Positions 1 through 7,157 of a stretch of DNA of 9,243 nt are shown piece by piece. Source of the DNA: Flavobacteriales bacterium UBA4660 (GTDB taxonomy: Bacteria > Bacteroidota > Bacteroidia > Flavobacteriales_D > Sanyastnellaceae); the NCBI GenBank assembly GCA_002405435.1, contig DHLU01000070.1, forward strand, positions 6,066-15,308, in the 5' to 3' direction. A program made the translations under genes and the position numbers. How positions within the stretch are numbered: position 1 is the stretch's first letter; each line of letters starts with the position of its first letter. Below the pieces are notes generated by a model, which was not told the DNA's origin, did no database searches, and worked only from the letters and a program-made list of their open reading frames with translations.

Positions 1-43
1 CAAAACGAATGGTGCACAGGGCTGAATGTTGATAACCCGTTGC

Positions 44-805
44 TCAATACGCCTCTGAGTTGAGTGCGCCGTTTTCCAGCCAGAACATGCGGCCTCTGTA
101 AAGTTTGGCTCCTTCGGGGACAGCCATCGCCCGGGAAGCACCGAGACCGGCAAGGGGGCTGGCCGGATCGAGGCGGGCTACAGATTCCCGGGTCAGCACC
201 AGCAGGGTTTTTCCGTCGGGTTGAAGGCGCGCGCCGTGGGGTAGTTTTGTTTGCGAACTGTAGTTGCCCATAAAGTCAAAAACGAGCAGTCCGTGCACGC
301 TGTCGGCCAGGCAGACGTGGTTTTCCACTACCACCAGCTGGTGAGGGTGCAGGGCGAGACCGAGCCGGGCCGACAGGTTGCCGGTGGAAGATATCCGTTG
401 CATGGTGCCGTCCACTTTGACCAGTTCATTCTGAAGTCCGTCCCAGCACCAGTACTGGCCATCAATGGCCCGCGCCACCAGGTCTACCTGACTGAAATCT
501 GAGGCGTAGAGAAAAAGGGTGGGGCCCTGCAGGCTCATGGTGTTGTCGAGCGGACAGAGGATGCCCTGGTCACGGAAAAAGATGAAGGGTTTGAGCGGGT
601 CGGTGGCATCAAAGGATGAGATAGGTCCGAAGTTGAGGTCTCCCGTGCGAAAGAGCAATTTGCCGTTCGGGTCATACTTGTCCACATAGGTATCGTACAC
701 CAGGTAGCCATTGCTGAGCCGGTCGAAAGTGAAATCGCGCGCCTTGGTGGGCAGCCGCTCAGGCCAGCCAAAAGACATCAGCACAATAGCCAGGATCCAC
801 CTCAT
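44..805 (-). CDS. Probable beta-propeller protein encoded downstream of GH3
   Basis: A 253-residue protein of unknown function. It starts with a short hydrophobic stretch (about residues 3-12, ILAIVLMSFG) that may be a signal peptide or anchor. After it come recurring short beta-like repeats ending in D-x-x-G or Y-D-x-N-G turns: YDTYVDKYDPNGKLLF (about 38-53), an ISSFDATDPLKPFIFF block (about 62-77), and LLVFDFMGNYSSQTKLP (about 173-189). From memory, these blocks match a beta-propeller family that is commonly encoded next to GH3 proteins in Bacteroidota, so the fold call is an inference from family resemblance. The ATG overlaps the stop of the upstream GH3 gene by 4 bases (shared ATGA on the lower strand), which implies co-transcription and translational coupling. 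The coupling fixes the start. The protein is complete, ending at a TGA at 44-46. No catalytic motif is visible. It probably acts outside the cytoplasm, perhaps as a binding or scaffold protein, but the role is unknown. Confidence 0.8.
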   Translation of the reverse strand: MRWILAIVLMSFGWPERLPTKARDFTFDRLSNGYLVYDTYVDKYDPNGKLLFRTGDLNFGPISSFDATDPLKPFIFFRDQGILCPLDNTMSLQGPTLFLYASDFSQVDLVARAIDGQYWCWDGLQNELVKVDGTMQRISSTGNLSARLGLALHPHQLVVVENHVCLADSVHGLLVFDFMGNYSSQTKLPHGARLQPDGKTLLVLTRESVARLDPASPLAGLGASRAMAVPEGAKLYRGRMFWLENGALNSEAY

Positions 806-2316
806 GAGGGAATCTTTAGCAAATTCAATACCTCTTCTATCAGTTTGCGGTCGTTGCTGAGGCGCGGCACCTTATGCTGACCGCCTAATTTACCCCGCTC
901 GCGCAGCCATTGGTAAAAGGTGCCAGGGGGAAGGGTGCGTACCACCGGGGCGCGCAGCACATAGTCAAAGGAACGTTTGGCATCGTAGTCGGAGTTCACT
1001 TCCCGCAGCCTGCGGTCAAAAAGTTCAGTAAACAGGGCCAGGTCCTGGGGTTCGCGGTCAAATTCGATCAGCCACTCGTGTCCGCCGGTATTGGCATCCG
1101 ACATGTACACCGGCGCGCCGGTATAGTCGGCCACCTGGGCGCCGGTGGCCGCGCAGGCGGCCCGAAGGGCTTCGTCGGAGTTCTCCACCATAAGTTCTTC
1201 ACCGAAGGCATTGAGGTAATGGCGGGTGCGCCCGCTGACCTGAATGCGGAAGGGGTAACGGGATGTGAACTTCACCGTGTCGCCCAGCACATAACGCCAC
1301 AGACCTGCATTGGTAGAAATCACAATGGCGTAGTGCTGTCCAAGTTCTACGTCGGCCAGGCCTACCGTGCGCGGATGGCTGCTCTCCCATTCGCTTACCG
1401 GCATAAACTCGTAGAAGATGCCGTAGTCAAGCATCAGCAACAGGTCGTCGCGGTCGAGCCGGTCCTGCAGGGCGAAAAACCCCTCGCTCGCATTGTAGGT
1501 TTCGAGGTAGTTCATGCGCGGACCCAGCAGTTGCTCAAACTGCGTCCGGTAGGGTTTGAAACTCACCCCGCCATGCACAAAGAGTTCGAGGTTGGGCCAG
1601 ATCTGGTAGATGGAATCCACCTGTTGTTGTGCGAGGATCCGCTTCAGCAACACCAGTGTCCACGAGGGTACGCCGGCTATCATGGTCACGTCTTCCAGCA
1701 CGGTGCTGCGGGCCATGGCTTCGATCTTTTCCTCCCAGTTGTCCATCAGCGCGATATCCCGCGAGGGTGTGCGTTTAACCTCAACCCAGATCGGCAGGTT
1801 GCGGATAATGATGGCCGAAAGATCGCCGGTGTAGCCACTTGTGTTAAATGGATTGATCTTCGAGGAGCCGCCGAGTACGAGATGTTTTCCGTTGTACAGG
1901 CCTGCCTGAGGCACTTCCCGGTAGTAAAGTGCCAACAAATCTTTTCCGCACTTATAATGACATTCTTCGAGCGCCTCCCTGCTCACGGGAATGAACTTGC
2001 TGCGGTCGTCCGTGGTGCCGCTGCTTTTGGCAAACCACTTAAGCCGCGACGGCCACAACACATTCTGCTCGCCTTCGCGCAGACGGTCGATATAGGGTTT
2101 AATGTCTTCATACTTTCTTACCGGAACCGCCTTTTTGAATGCGTCCAGGGTGCGCAAGTCTGAAAATTTGTGCTCGAGTCCAAACTGCGTCAGGGCTGCC
2201 TCGTCGACGAGCCTTTGCTGCAATTCATGCTGCACTTCCACGGGATACTTCATGAAAAGTTCCATCTGGTGGAGGCGCTTTTTGATTACCCAACCAAAGA
2301 CTGAATTAAAGGGCAT
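802..2316 (-). CDS. GH3-superfamily acyl-acid amido synthetase
   Basis: A GH3-family protein of the ANL adenylating superfamily. Plant members activate acyl acids with ATP and join them to amino acids; the substrates of the bacterial members are not known. Using the start at 2316 the protein has 504 residues. Three nucleotide-binding motifs are visible: SSGTTDDRSKFIPVS (about 98-112), YNASEGFF (about 274-281) and WRYVLGDTVKF (about 340-350), all in the right order. A conserved C-terminal block, GKLGGQHKVPRLSNDR, lies near 475-490. An upstream in-frame ATG at 2430 would add 38 low-complexity residues rich in A, G and P. I reject it because the family normally begins MPFNSxFxWxIKKRxHQ, exactly what is encoded from 2316, and because a promoter-like box lies between the two ATGs. 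The gene is first in an operon with the propeller gene (4-base overlap). The protein is expected to be cytoplasmic and looks intact. Family assignment is firm; the reaction substrate is not. Confidence 0.93.
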   Translation of the reverse strand: MPFNSVFGWVIKKRLHQMELFMKYPVEVQHELQQRLVDEAALTQFGLEHKFSDLRTLDAFKKAVPVRKYEDIKPYIDRLREGEQNVLWPSRLKWFAKSSGTTDDRSKFIPVSREALEECHYKCGKDLLALYYREVPQAGLYNGKHLVLGGSSKINPFNTSGYTGDLSAIIIRNLPIWVEVKRTPSRDIALMDNWEEKIEAMARSTVLEDVTMIAGVPSWTLVLLKRILAQQQVDSIYQIWPNLELFVHGGVSFKPYRTQFEQLLGPRMNYLETYNASEGFFALQDRLDRDDLLLMLDYGIFYEFMPVSEWESSHPRTVGLADVELGQHYAIVISTNAGLWRYVLGDTVKFTSRYPFRIQVSGRTRHYLNAFGEELMVENSDEALRAACAATGAQVADYTGAPVYMSDANTGGHEWLIEFDREPQDLALFTELFDRRLREVNSDYDAKRSFDYVLRAPVVRTLPPGTFYQWLRERGKLGGQHKVPRLSNDRKLIEEVLNLLKIPS

Positions 2317-2331
2317 GCTGGCAGTTTGGAG

Positions 2332-2339
2332 CGAAGATA
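2332..2339 (-). promoter_or_regulatory. Putative -7 promoter box of the GH3 operon
   Basis: On the lower strand this reads TATCTTCG, one base from the Bacteroidota -7 consensus TAnnTTTG. It ends 15 bases before the ATG at 2316, so transcription would begin a few bases before that ATG and downstream of the alternative ATG at 2430. No TTG -33 element is seen at the usual 17-23 base spacing, so the call rests on one box plus its position. Confidence 0.4.
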
Positions 2340-2434
2340 CACCTGAATCGCCGGCACCCGCGGCAGGCGCGTGAAGGAGCCGTTGTTTTGCCGCTCCCGG
2401 CGGTGCAGGGGAGAGAATGATGCGCTCCATTCGG

Positions 2435-2463
2435 TTGCGGTAGGCGTGATTTGTTCATATTTG
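2435..2463 (+). promoter_or_regulatory. Putative promoter of the symporter-yaaA pair
   Basis: A TTG at 2435-2437, then 18 bases, then CATATTTG at 2456-2463, which fits the Bacteroidota pattern TTG-N17-23-TAnnTTTG with one mismatch. Only 4 bases separate the box from the ATG at 2468, so the message would have almost no leader. It is divergent from the lower-strand box at 2332-2339, and the two share a 151-base intergenic region (2317-2467) with no other recognisable gene. Confidence 0.45.
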
Positions 2464-2467
2464 CCTC

Positions 2468-4213
2468 ATGCTGCTCACCACTACAGACTGGATTATCATT
2501 GGTGCCTACTTCCTGATTTCATTGCTGATCGGACTGGCCGTATCGAGAAAATCAAGCGACAGTGCATCTGAATTTTTTCTCAGCGGACGTTCGATGCCCT
2601 GGTGGTTGCTGGGAATTTCCATGGTGGCTACCACGTTTTCAGCCGATACCCCCAACCTCGTCACCGACCTGGTGCGGAGAAATGGTGTCGCGGGCAATTG
2701 GGCGTGGTGGGCATTTCTGCTGACCGGTATGCTCACCGTCTTTGTTTATGCGCGGCTCTGGCGCAGAAGTGCCGTGCTCACTGACCTGGAGTTTTACGAA
2801 TTGCGTTATTCGGGAAAAGCCGCCGCCTTCCTTCGCGGGTTCCGCGCCATTTACCTCGGTGTATTCTTCAATGTGATCATCATGGCTACCGTCTGCCTTG
2901 CGGCGGTTAAAATCGGTTCGGTGATGCTCGGCCTTTCTCCCGCACAGACGCTGTGGATTGCTTGTACCGTTACGGTGGTGTATAGCGCCATTGGCGGATT
3001 TGCCGGGGTACTGTGGACTGATTTTTTTCAGTTCATCCTGGCCATCGTCGGCGCCATCTGGGCCAGTGTGGAAATACTTCACCTGCCTGAAATCGGCGGG
3101 CTGGATAATCTGCTGTCGCATCCCGAAGTGGCATCCCGCATGTCGTTGCTTCCCGATTTTTCCAATCCCGACGTCTATATGCCCCTGTTTGTTGTGCCCC
3201 TGGCGGTGCAGTGGTGGAGTGTCTGGTATCCGGGTGCAGAACCCGGCGGAGGCGGTTATGTGGCCCAACGCATGCTCAGTGCGAAGAATGAAAAACACGC
3301 CGTTGGCGCCACGCTGCTGTTTAATGTTGCGCATTATGCGCTGCGTCCCTGGCCGTGGATTCTCGTTGCTTTTGCCAGCCTTGTGTTATACCCTCAGGTC
3401 AGCGATATCGCTGCGGCCTTCCCCGGTGCCGACCCCTCGGTCATCGGACATGATATTGCCTATCCGGCCATGCTTACACACCTGTCAAGTCCACTGCGCG
3501 GCATCATCATGGCTTCGCTTATTGCGGCCTTTATGAGCACCATTGCAACACACCTCAACTGGGGTAGTAGCTACGTAGTGAACGATGTCTACCTGCGCTT
3601 CATCAACCCGAAAGCGAATAGCCAGGCACAGATTAATGTAGCCCGCCTCTCAACGGTGGTGCTCATGCTACTCGGCGCGCTGCTTTCTACCCGCATCCAG
3701 AATGCCGGCGAGGGCTTCAATATCCTGTTGTCCGTGGGCGCGGGCACCGGCCTGATCTTTATCCTGCGCTGGTTTTGGTGGCGCATCAACGCCTATACGG
3801 AAATCGCCGGTATGGCTTCCTCACTGCTGATTGCAGTCGCCTTTTACCTTTTTAAACCTGACTGGCCGGATTGGGTGATTCTCATTGTGACCGTGGTGCT
3901 CACGACGCTTTGCTGGCTGCTGGTTACCTGGCTGACTCCACCTACATCGGCTGAGGTACTCGCCCGCTTCTACACGCTCATAAAGCCCTCCGGCAGGGGC
4001 TGGAGAAGATTTGCGCCCGACTATACGGCCAGGCCAGGCAACAGCGTGGGTACCCAGGTGATGAGCGTGTTTCTCGGTTGCGTAGCTGTCTATGCCGCGT
4101 TGTTTGGCGTGGGCTTCCTGATTTACGGAAACACACTGGGTTATGCCATATCCGCAGCCGTGACGGCTTGCTGCGGCTATATCCTTTTGACCCGCTGGCG
4201 AAGCAGTATCTGA
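2468..4213 (+). CDS. Sodium:solute symporter (SSS/SLC5-like) family transporter
   Basis: A 581-residue polytopic inner-membrane protein of the SSS family, which uses the sodium gradient to import sugars, amino acids or other small solutes; the substrate cannot be read from sequence. The first membrane segment is at about 7-25 (DWIIIGAYFLISLLIGLAV). It is followed by the family's EFFLSGRSMPWWLLGISMVAT block (about 35-55), where the unwound first core helix and the start of the next helix lie. YVAQRMLSAKNEKHA (about 264-278) matches the conserved YVQR-x-x-x-AK loop. FMSTIATHLNWGSSYVVNDVY (about 355-375) matches the helix carrying the serine/threonine ligands of the Na2 sodium site. About 13 hydrophobic segments can be counted, with an extended C-terminal tail ending in a last membrane helix (about 530-575). 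Chosen start: ATG 4 bases after a promoter-like box, directly before the first helix. The stop lies 1 base before the yaaA start, so the two genes are probably one operon. Intact. Confidence 0.92.
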   Translation: MLLTTTDWIIIGAYFLISLLIGLAVSRKSSDSASEFFLSGRSMPWWLLGISMVATTFSADTPNLVTDLVRRNGVAGNWAWWAFLLTGMLTVFVYARLWRRSAVLTDLEFYELRYSGKAAAFLRGFRAIYLGVFFNVIIMATVCLAAVKIGSVMLGLSPAQTLWIACTVTVVYSAIGGFAGVLWTDFFQFILAIVGAIWASVEILHLPEIGGLDNLLSHPEVASRMSLLPDFSNPDVYMPLFVVPLAVQWWSVWYPGAEPGGGGYVAQRMLSAKNEKHAVGATLLFNVAHYALRPWPWILVAFASLVLYPQVSDIAAAFPGADPSVIGHDIAYPAMLTHLSSPLRGIIMASLIAAFMSTIATHLNWGSSYVVNDVYLRFINPKANSQAQINVARLSTVVLMLLGALLSTRIQNAGEGFNILLSVGAGTGLIFILRWFWWRINAYTEIAGMASSLLIAVAFYLFKPDWPDWVILIVTVVLTTLCWLLVTWLTPPTSAEVLARFYTLIKPSGRGWRRFAPDYTARPGNSVGTQVMSVFLGCVAVYAALFGVGFLIYGNTLGYAISAAVTACCGYILLTRWRSSI

Positions 4214-4214
4214 T

Positions 4215-4979
4215 ATGATTACCCTGATTTCACCCGCCAAACGAATGGAAGAAAAGGTGCACTACCCGCACCTCGAATTCACCCAGCCGCGGCTGCTGCC
4301 CGAAGCGGCCAAACTCGTTGAACCCCTCCGCGCCCTCCGGCCGGAGCAACTGGCTGCGCTCATGTCCGTTTCCGGCGAACTCGCCGCAGAAACCCATGCG
4401 CGTTTTGCGGCGTGGTCTCCGCCGTTTCATCCCGCCAACGCCATTCAGGCTGTGCTGCTCTTTCGCGGAGAGGTCTACCGCGGACTGGAAGCCACTTCGC
4501 TCGGTGCAGAAGAGCTCGCCTTTGCCCAGCGCCACCTGCGCATTCTCTCCGGACTTTATGGCCTGCTCAGGCCGCTCGATTTGGTGCAGCCGTACCGGTT
4601 GATGATGGGTACGCGTTTTGCGCCGTCGGCCAATGCCAAAAACCTCTATGCGTTTTGGGGCGACCGCATCGCAAAGACCCTCCTCTCAGACCTCACAACC
4701 ACCGAACCCGTGATGAATCTCGCATCGGCCGAATATGCAGACAGCGTATTGCCCTTCCTCGGCGGGCGCAAGGTGTACCAATGCGACTTCATGGAAAAAA
4801 AGGGTGCTACCTTACGTGCTGTGCAGACGTATACCAAGCTGGCGCGGGGCATGATGGCGCGGTTCATCATCCGTCACCGCATTGATAAGCCTGAAGGGCT
4901 GAAGGAATTTGCTGAAAACGGTTATCGCTATGCACCGAAATCCTCTGACGCCTTCACCCTGGTTTTTGTCAGGGGCTGA
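4215..4979 (+). CDS. yaaA: Peroxide stress protein YaaA (DUF328 family)
   Basis: A 254-residue homologue of YaaA, the usual length for the family. In Escherichia coli YaaA is induced by OxyR during hydrogen peroxide stress, lowers free intracellular iron and so limits Fenton damage; it also binds DNA in vitro. Conserved blocks seen here are the N-terminal MITLISPAKRM (1-11), LFRGEVYRGL (82-91), the long signature LRILSGLYGLLRPLDLVQPYR (about 108-128) followed by MGTRF (131-135), FWGD (147-150), NLASAEYADSV (168-178) and KLARGMMARFII (208-219). It ends in the usual YRYAPKSSDAFTLVF region. The protein is soluble and cytoplasmic with no signal peptide. The ATG lies 1 base after the symporter stop, so translation is likely coupled. 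No OxyR-type site is recognisable nearby. The gene looks intact and ends 83 bases before the promoter-like box of the B12 locus. Confidence 0.95.
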   Translation: MITLISPAKRMEEKVHYPHLEFTQPRLLPEAAKLVEPLRALRPEQLAALMSVSGELAAETHARFAAWSPPFHPANAIQAVLLFRGEVYRGLEATSLGAEELAFAQRHLRILSGLYGLLRPLDLVQPYRLMMGTRFAPSANAKNLYAFWGDRIAKTLLSDLTTTEPVMNLASAEYADSVLPFLGGRKVYQCDFMEKKGATLRAVQTYTKLARGMMARFIIRHRIDKPEGLKEFAENGYRYAPKSSDAFTLVFVRG

Positions 4980-5062
4980 AGGACCGATGATCTCCGTTTA
5001 CCGCGCGCTTGCCAGGCTTAACCTTTGTACTGCTGCGGTTCACGCGACACTGAAGTTTCACT

Positions 5063-5070
5063 TATTTTCG
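5063..5070 (+). promoter_or_regulatory. Putative -7 box for the cobalamin riboswitch transcript
   Basis: TATTTTCG matches the Bacteroidota -7 consensus TAnnTTTG except for one base and lies directly before the first riboswitch helices, so the transcript would start near 5075 with the aptamer at its 5' end. The identical octamer occurs at 9005-9012 before the small lipoprotein gene. The -33 position has TTC (5039-5041, spacing 21) instead of TTG. The rest of 4980-5062 holds no gene and no clear terminator. Confidence 0.45.
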
Positions 5071-5268
5071 TGCCGTGAAAGGTGCCACCTCCATGCAGGT
5101 GGTTAAAAGGGAATCCGGTGCGAATCCGGAACTGTTCCCGCAGCTGTAAGCGCCGACACCGGTCTTCTTCTACAAGCCACTCCGAAAGGGGGAAGGCGAA
5201 GTCCAGGGCGTAAGTCAGAAAACCTGCCTGTCACCACAGCGATAACGCGCGGTTCGGGAAGAAACCGC
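5071..5268 (+). ncRNA. Cobalamin (AdoCbl-type) riboswitch
   Basis: A B12-sensing leader RNA for the btuB-btuG genes. Visible consensus parts in order: GGTGCC followed by a perfect 6-bp hairpin (CCACCT at 5085-5090 with AGGTGG at 5097-5102); the core strand TTAAAAGGGAA (5103-5113); a hairpin of TCCGG (5114-5118) with CCGGA (5126-5130); a small hairpin with CTG/CAG stem and loop TTCCCG (5135-5140); CTGTAAG (5144-5150); GGGGGAAGGC (about 5187-5196); and the B12-box-like end AAGTCAGAAAACCTGCC (about 5212-5228). The GTCAG...ACCTGCC box and AAAAGGGAA core are diagnostic. The expression platform hairpin at 5249-5268 lies just before the start codon. Known behaviour of the class: ligand binding promotes a loop-loop contact that blocks downstream gene expression, so B12 should repress the receptor genes. 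Confidence 0.95.
5249..5268 (+). promoter_or_regulatory. Riboswitch expression-platform hairpin (kissing-loop partner)
   Basis: GCGGTT (5249-5254) pairs perfectly with AACCGC (5263-5268), leaving an 8-base loop that starts CGGGAA (5255-5260). CGGGAA is fully complementary to the aptamer loop TTCCCG at 5135-5140, as expected for the L5-L13 kissing interaction of cobalamin riboswitches. The hairpin ends 8 bases before the btuB ATG at 5277 and has no U-tract after it, so it fits control of translation initiation better than a terminator. The gene has no normally spaced Shine-Dalgarno, so occlusion would act through the ribosome landing region. Confidence 0.85.
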
Positions 5269-5276
5269 AGTGTATA

Positions 5277-7157
5277 ATGGTGGAAATATTTTCTATATCG
5301 GGCTCATTCGTTGCGGTTGTCTGGTCAGTAGATTCCATTCAGCCCGGCCCCGCTATGCCCGAGCTGAAGACAGACACGGTTTGTGTCGTTGCCTCGGTGG
5401 AAGCAGACAGACTGGGCATTGCGCAGACAGCCACGCAATGGCCCTACAACGACATCAGCAGCGCGCTCCGCCGCCGCGGGATGTACATCAACCAATATGG
5501 TCCTCCGGGACTTTCAGCGGCCATGGGCATAGGCGGTACCGGTGCAGACCATGTAGCTGTTACCTGGCAAGGCATGCCCGTAAATGCCCCTGCAGCCGGC
5601 TCGGCGGATGTGTCGCGCATTCCCGCCTTCTTTTTTGACCACGTAGAGCTGCGTGAGTGGCCTGCAGCAGGACTCACCATTGCATTGCCCGATGGTCCGG
5701 CGCATACCGGCCGCACCGGCCTGGAGGCAGGAGGCAATTCACTGCAGAACCTTTGGATTGGCGGACAGGCCGGCGGAGAGCGGGGCGGCTATCGGCACGA
5801 TACACGCTTTTTTTACCAGCATTGCAACAATGATTTCGCCTACCGCGATGACCTCAGGGCAGGCCGTCCGTGGATCCGGCAGACGCACAACAATGCCCTC
5901 TCGCGGGGCATCATGCACCGCGGACAGCTTGACCTGGGTGAGCGCGCGGCCCTGCAGGTGAGCCTCTGGTCGCAGCATGCGCGCGCGGAAATTCCGTTGC
6001 CCATGGGCACAAGCCTGCCTGCACAGGCCCGGCAGGAAGATGGCTTTACACGTGTGCACCTCAGCTGGCAACAGCGCTATGGCCGTTTCTCTCACACCCT
6101 TTCAGGTGGCCTGTGGTCTGATGGCTGGCATTACCGCAGCGCGGGCGCTGATGCCGTTGCTGAGATTGACTCTCGCATGAAAACCCGTCAGGGCTACGTG
6201 CGGTCAGAAACGGAGTATCTGTCTCCACGCTGGCAGGCTTCCCTGATGGTCGAACCGGGTGCAGTGCAGATTATCACCGACAATTACAGCGGCGGTGGCA
6301 CAGGCGTGTCGAGGTCGCGTTATGCCGTGGGCGTCTCGCGCCGCGCTGGCGGCCACACCGCAGGCGTGAGAACCGGCGGTGAATGGCGCGATCGCCTGCA
6401 CGCCAATACTACAGGCTTTTACTACCGCTACCAGGCCCATAGCCGGATGACCGGGCTCGATGTGCTTGCTGCGGCCAGTGCCCATAGCCGTCTGCCCGAC
6501 TTCAACGAATTATACTGGAGGCCGGGCGGCAACGAAACGCTGCAGCCCGAGCAGGCGCGGTCGCTCTCACTTTCGCTTCGCTGGCTGCGGTCGTTGTCTG
6601 CACGCTGGCAATGGGAGTGGCTGGGCAAGTTCACCCGGCGTACGGCCGACAATTTTATCCAGTGGTTACCCGCAGAAGGGCTTTCGTGGTCGCCGCGCAA
6701 CATCAGGAAATTGCAGTCGTGGAATGCGGAAGCTGGCTTAGTGTTGGAATACCGGCGCCGACTGACTTCGCGCTGGCAGGTTACCTGGGCCCTCGCTGAC
6801 GCACGCGTGAGTCAGGGGGAAGGGGCTGCGTCGTGGTCACAAGCCTGGTACACGCCGCGTCATGTGTTATCGGGCGCGCATGAAGTGGCATTCGGCCGTT
6901 GGAATTTTCAATATGCATTGTATTACTGCGCAGCCCGCTACTACGATTTCATCAACACGCTGCCTGCATACACCACCGTTGACACGCAGGTCTCGTACCG
7001 CTGGGAGAATGACAGGTATGCGCTGTCCTTCCTGCTGTCTGTCAGCAACCTTTCCAACACGCAATACCAATCCGTGAGAGCCTACGCCATGCCCGGCAGG
7101 GTTATAGGAACCGGAATCAGCATTCAATACAAACACCCCAATAAAATCCCACAATGA
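5277..7157 (+). CDS. btuB: BtuB-type TonB-dependent cobalamin receptor
   Basis: A 626-residue outer-membrane TonB-dependent receptor that should import cobalamin into the periplasm using energy from TonB-ExbBD. The N-terminus has a hydrophobic segment (about 7-18) followed by DTVCVVAS (33-40), which resembles the BtuB TonB box. A plug domain follows (about 56-150; NDISSALRRRGMYINQYGPPG at its start, VAVTWQGMPVN at 93-103). The barrel has landmarks shared with Bacteroidota BtuB proteins: NDFAYRDD (185-192), RLPDFNELYWRPGGNETLQPE (405-425), VSNLSNTQYQ (589-598) and YAMPGR (603-608). The last strand appears to end at ISIQY (614-618), with an 8-residue tail after it instead of a terminal aromatic residue. 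There is no carboxypeptidase-like N-terminal domain. Odd points: the leader (MVEIFSISGS) has no basic residues, and the plug lacks the usual S-x-R-G and G-x-x-G-G-x-I elements. Start chosen because it follows the riboswitch hairpin; no upstream in-frame ATG exists. Overlaps btuG by 4 bases. Confidence 0.9.
   Translation: MVEIFSISGSFVAVVWSVDSIQPGPAMPELKTDTVCVVASVEADRLGIAQTATQWPYNDISSALRRRGMYINQYGPPGLSAAMGIGGTGADHVAVTWQGMPVNAPAAGSADVSRIPAFFFDHVELREWPAAGLTIALPDGPAHTGRTGLEAGGNSLQNLWIGGQAGGERGGYRHDTRFFYQHCNNDFAYRDDLRAGRPWIRQTHNNALSRGIMHRGQLDLGERAALQVSLWSQHARAEIPLPMGTSLPAQARQEDGFTRVHLSWQQRYGRFSHTLSGGLWSDGWHYRSAGADAVAEIDSRMKTRQGYVRSETEYLSPRWQASLMVEPGAVQIITDNYSGGGTGVSRSRYAVGVSRRAGGHTAGVRTGGEWRDRLHANTTGFYYRYQAHSRMTGLDVLAAASAHSRLPDFNELYWRPGGNETLQPEQARSLSLSLRWLRSLSARWQWEWLGKFTRRTADNFIQWLPAEGLSWSPRNIRKLQSWNAEAGLVLEYRRRLTSRWQVTWALADARVSQGEGAASWSQAWYTPRHVLSGAHEVAFGRWNFQYALYYCAARYYDFINTLPAYTTVDTQVSYRWENDRYALSFLLSVSNLSNTQYQSVRAYAMPGRVIGTGISIQYKHPNKIPQ

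Noticed and set aside
1..43. Possible further lower-strand gene continuing the GH3-propeller operon
   Set aside because: The 43 bases have no ATG on the lower strand. A TTG overlapping the propeller stop opens a frame, but it is too short to support.
910..2163. Long 417-codon open frame on the upper strand opposite the GH3 gene
   Set aside because: It lies wholly antisense to a clear GH3 coding sequence, has no recognisable family features and is rich in H, R and G, as expected from an open frame caused by the codon bias of a GC-rich gene.
2371..2393. Small inverted repeat GGAGC...GCTCC in the divergent intergenic region
   Set aside because: A 5-bp stem with a 12-base loop is weak in GC-rich DNA, has no U-tract and lies upstream of both promoters; chance is the simplest explanation.
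2317..2430. N-terminal extension of the GH3 protein from the ATG at 2430
   Set aside because: The 38 extra residues are low-complexity and unlike the family. The family N-terminus begins at MPFNS (2316), and a promoter-like box lies between the two starts.
2639..3334. 231-codon lower-strand open frame inside the symporter gene
   Set aside because: Antisense to a confident membrane transporter, with no membrane or domain signature of its own.
4987..5106. Short open frame of 39 codons between yaaA and the riboswitch
   Set aside because: It runs into the riboswitch aptamer, has no family resemblance and no coding-like composition.
5111..5129. Direct repeat GAATCCGG at 5111-5118 and 5122-5129
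   Set aside because: Both copies belong to the conserved cobalamin riboswitch core hairpin, so this is not an independent repeat or operator.
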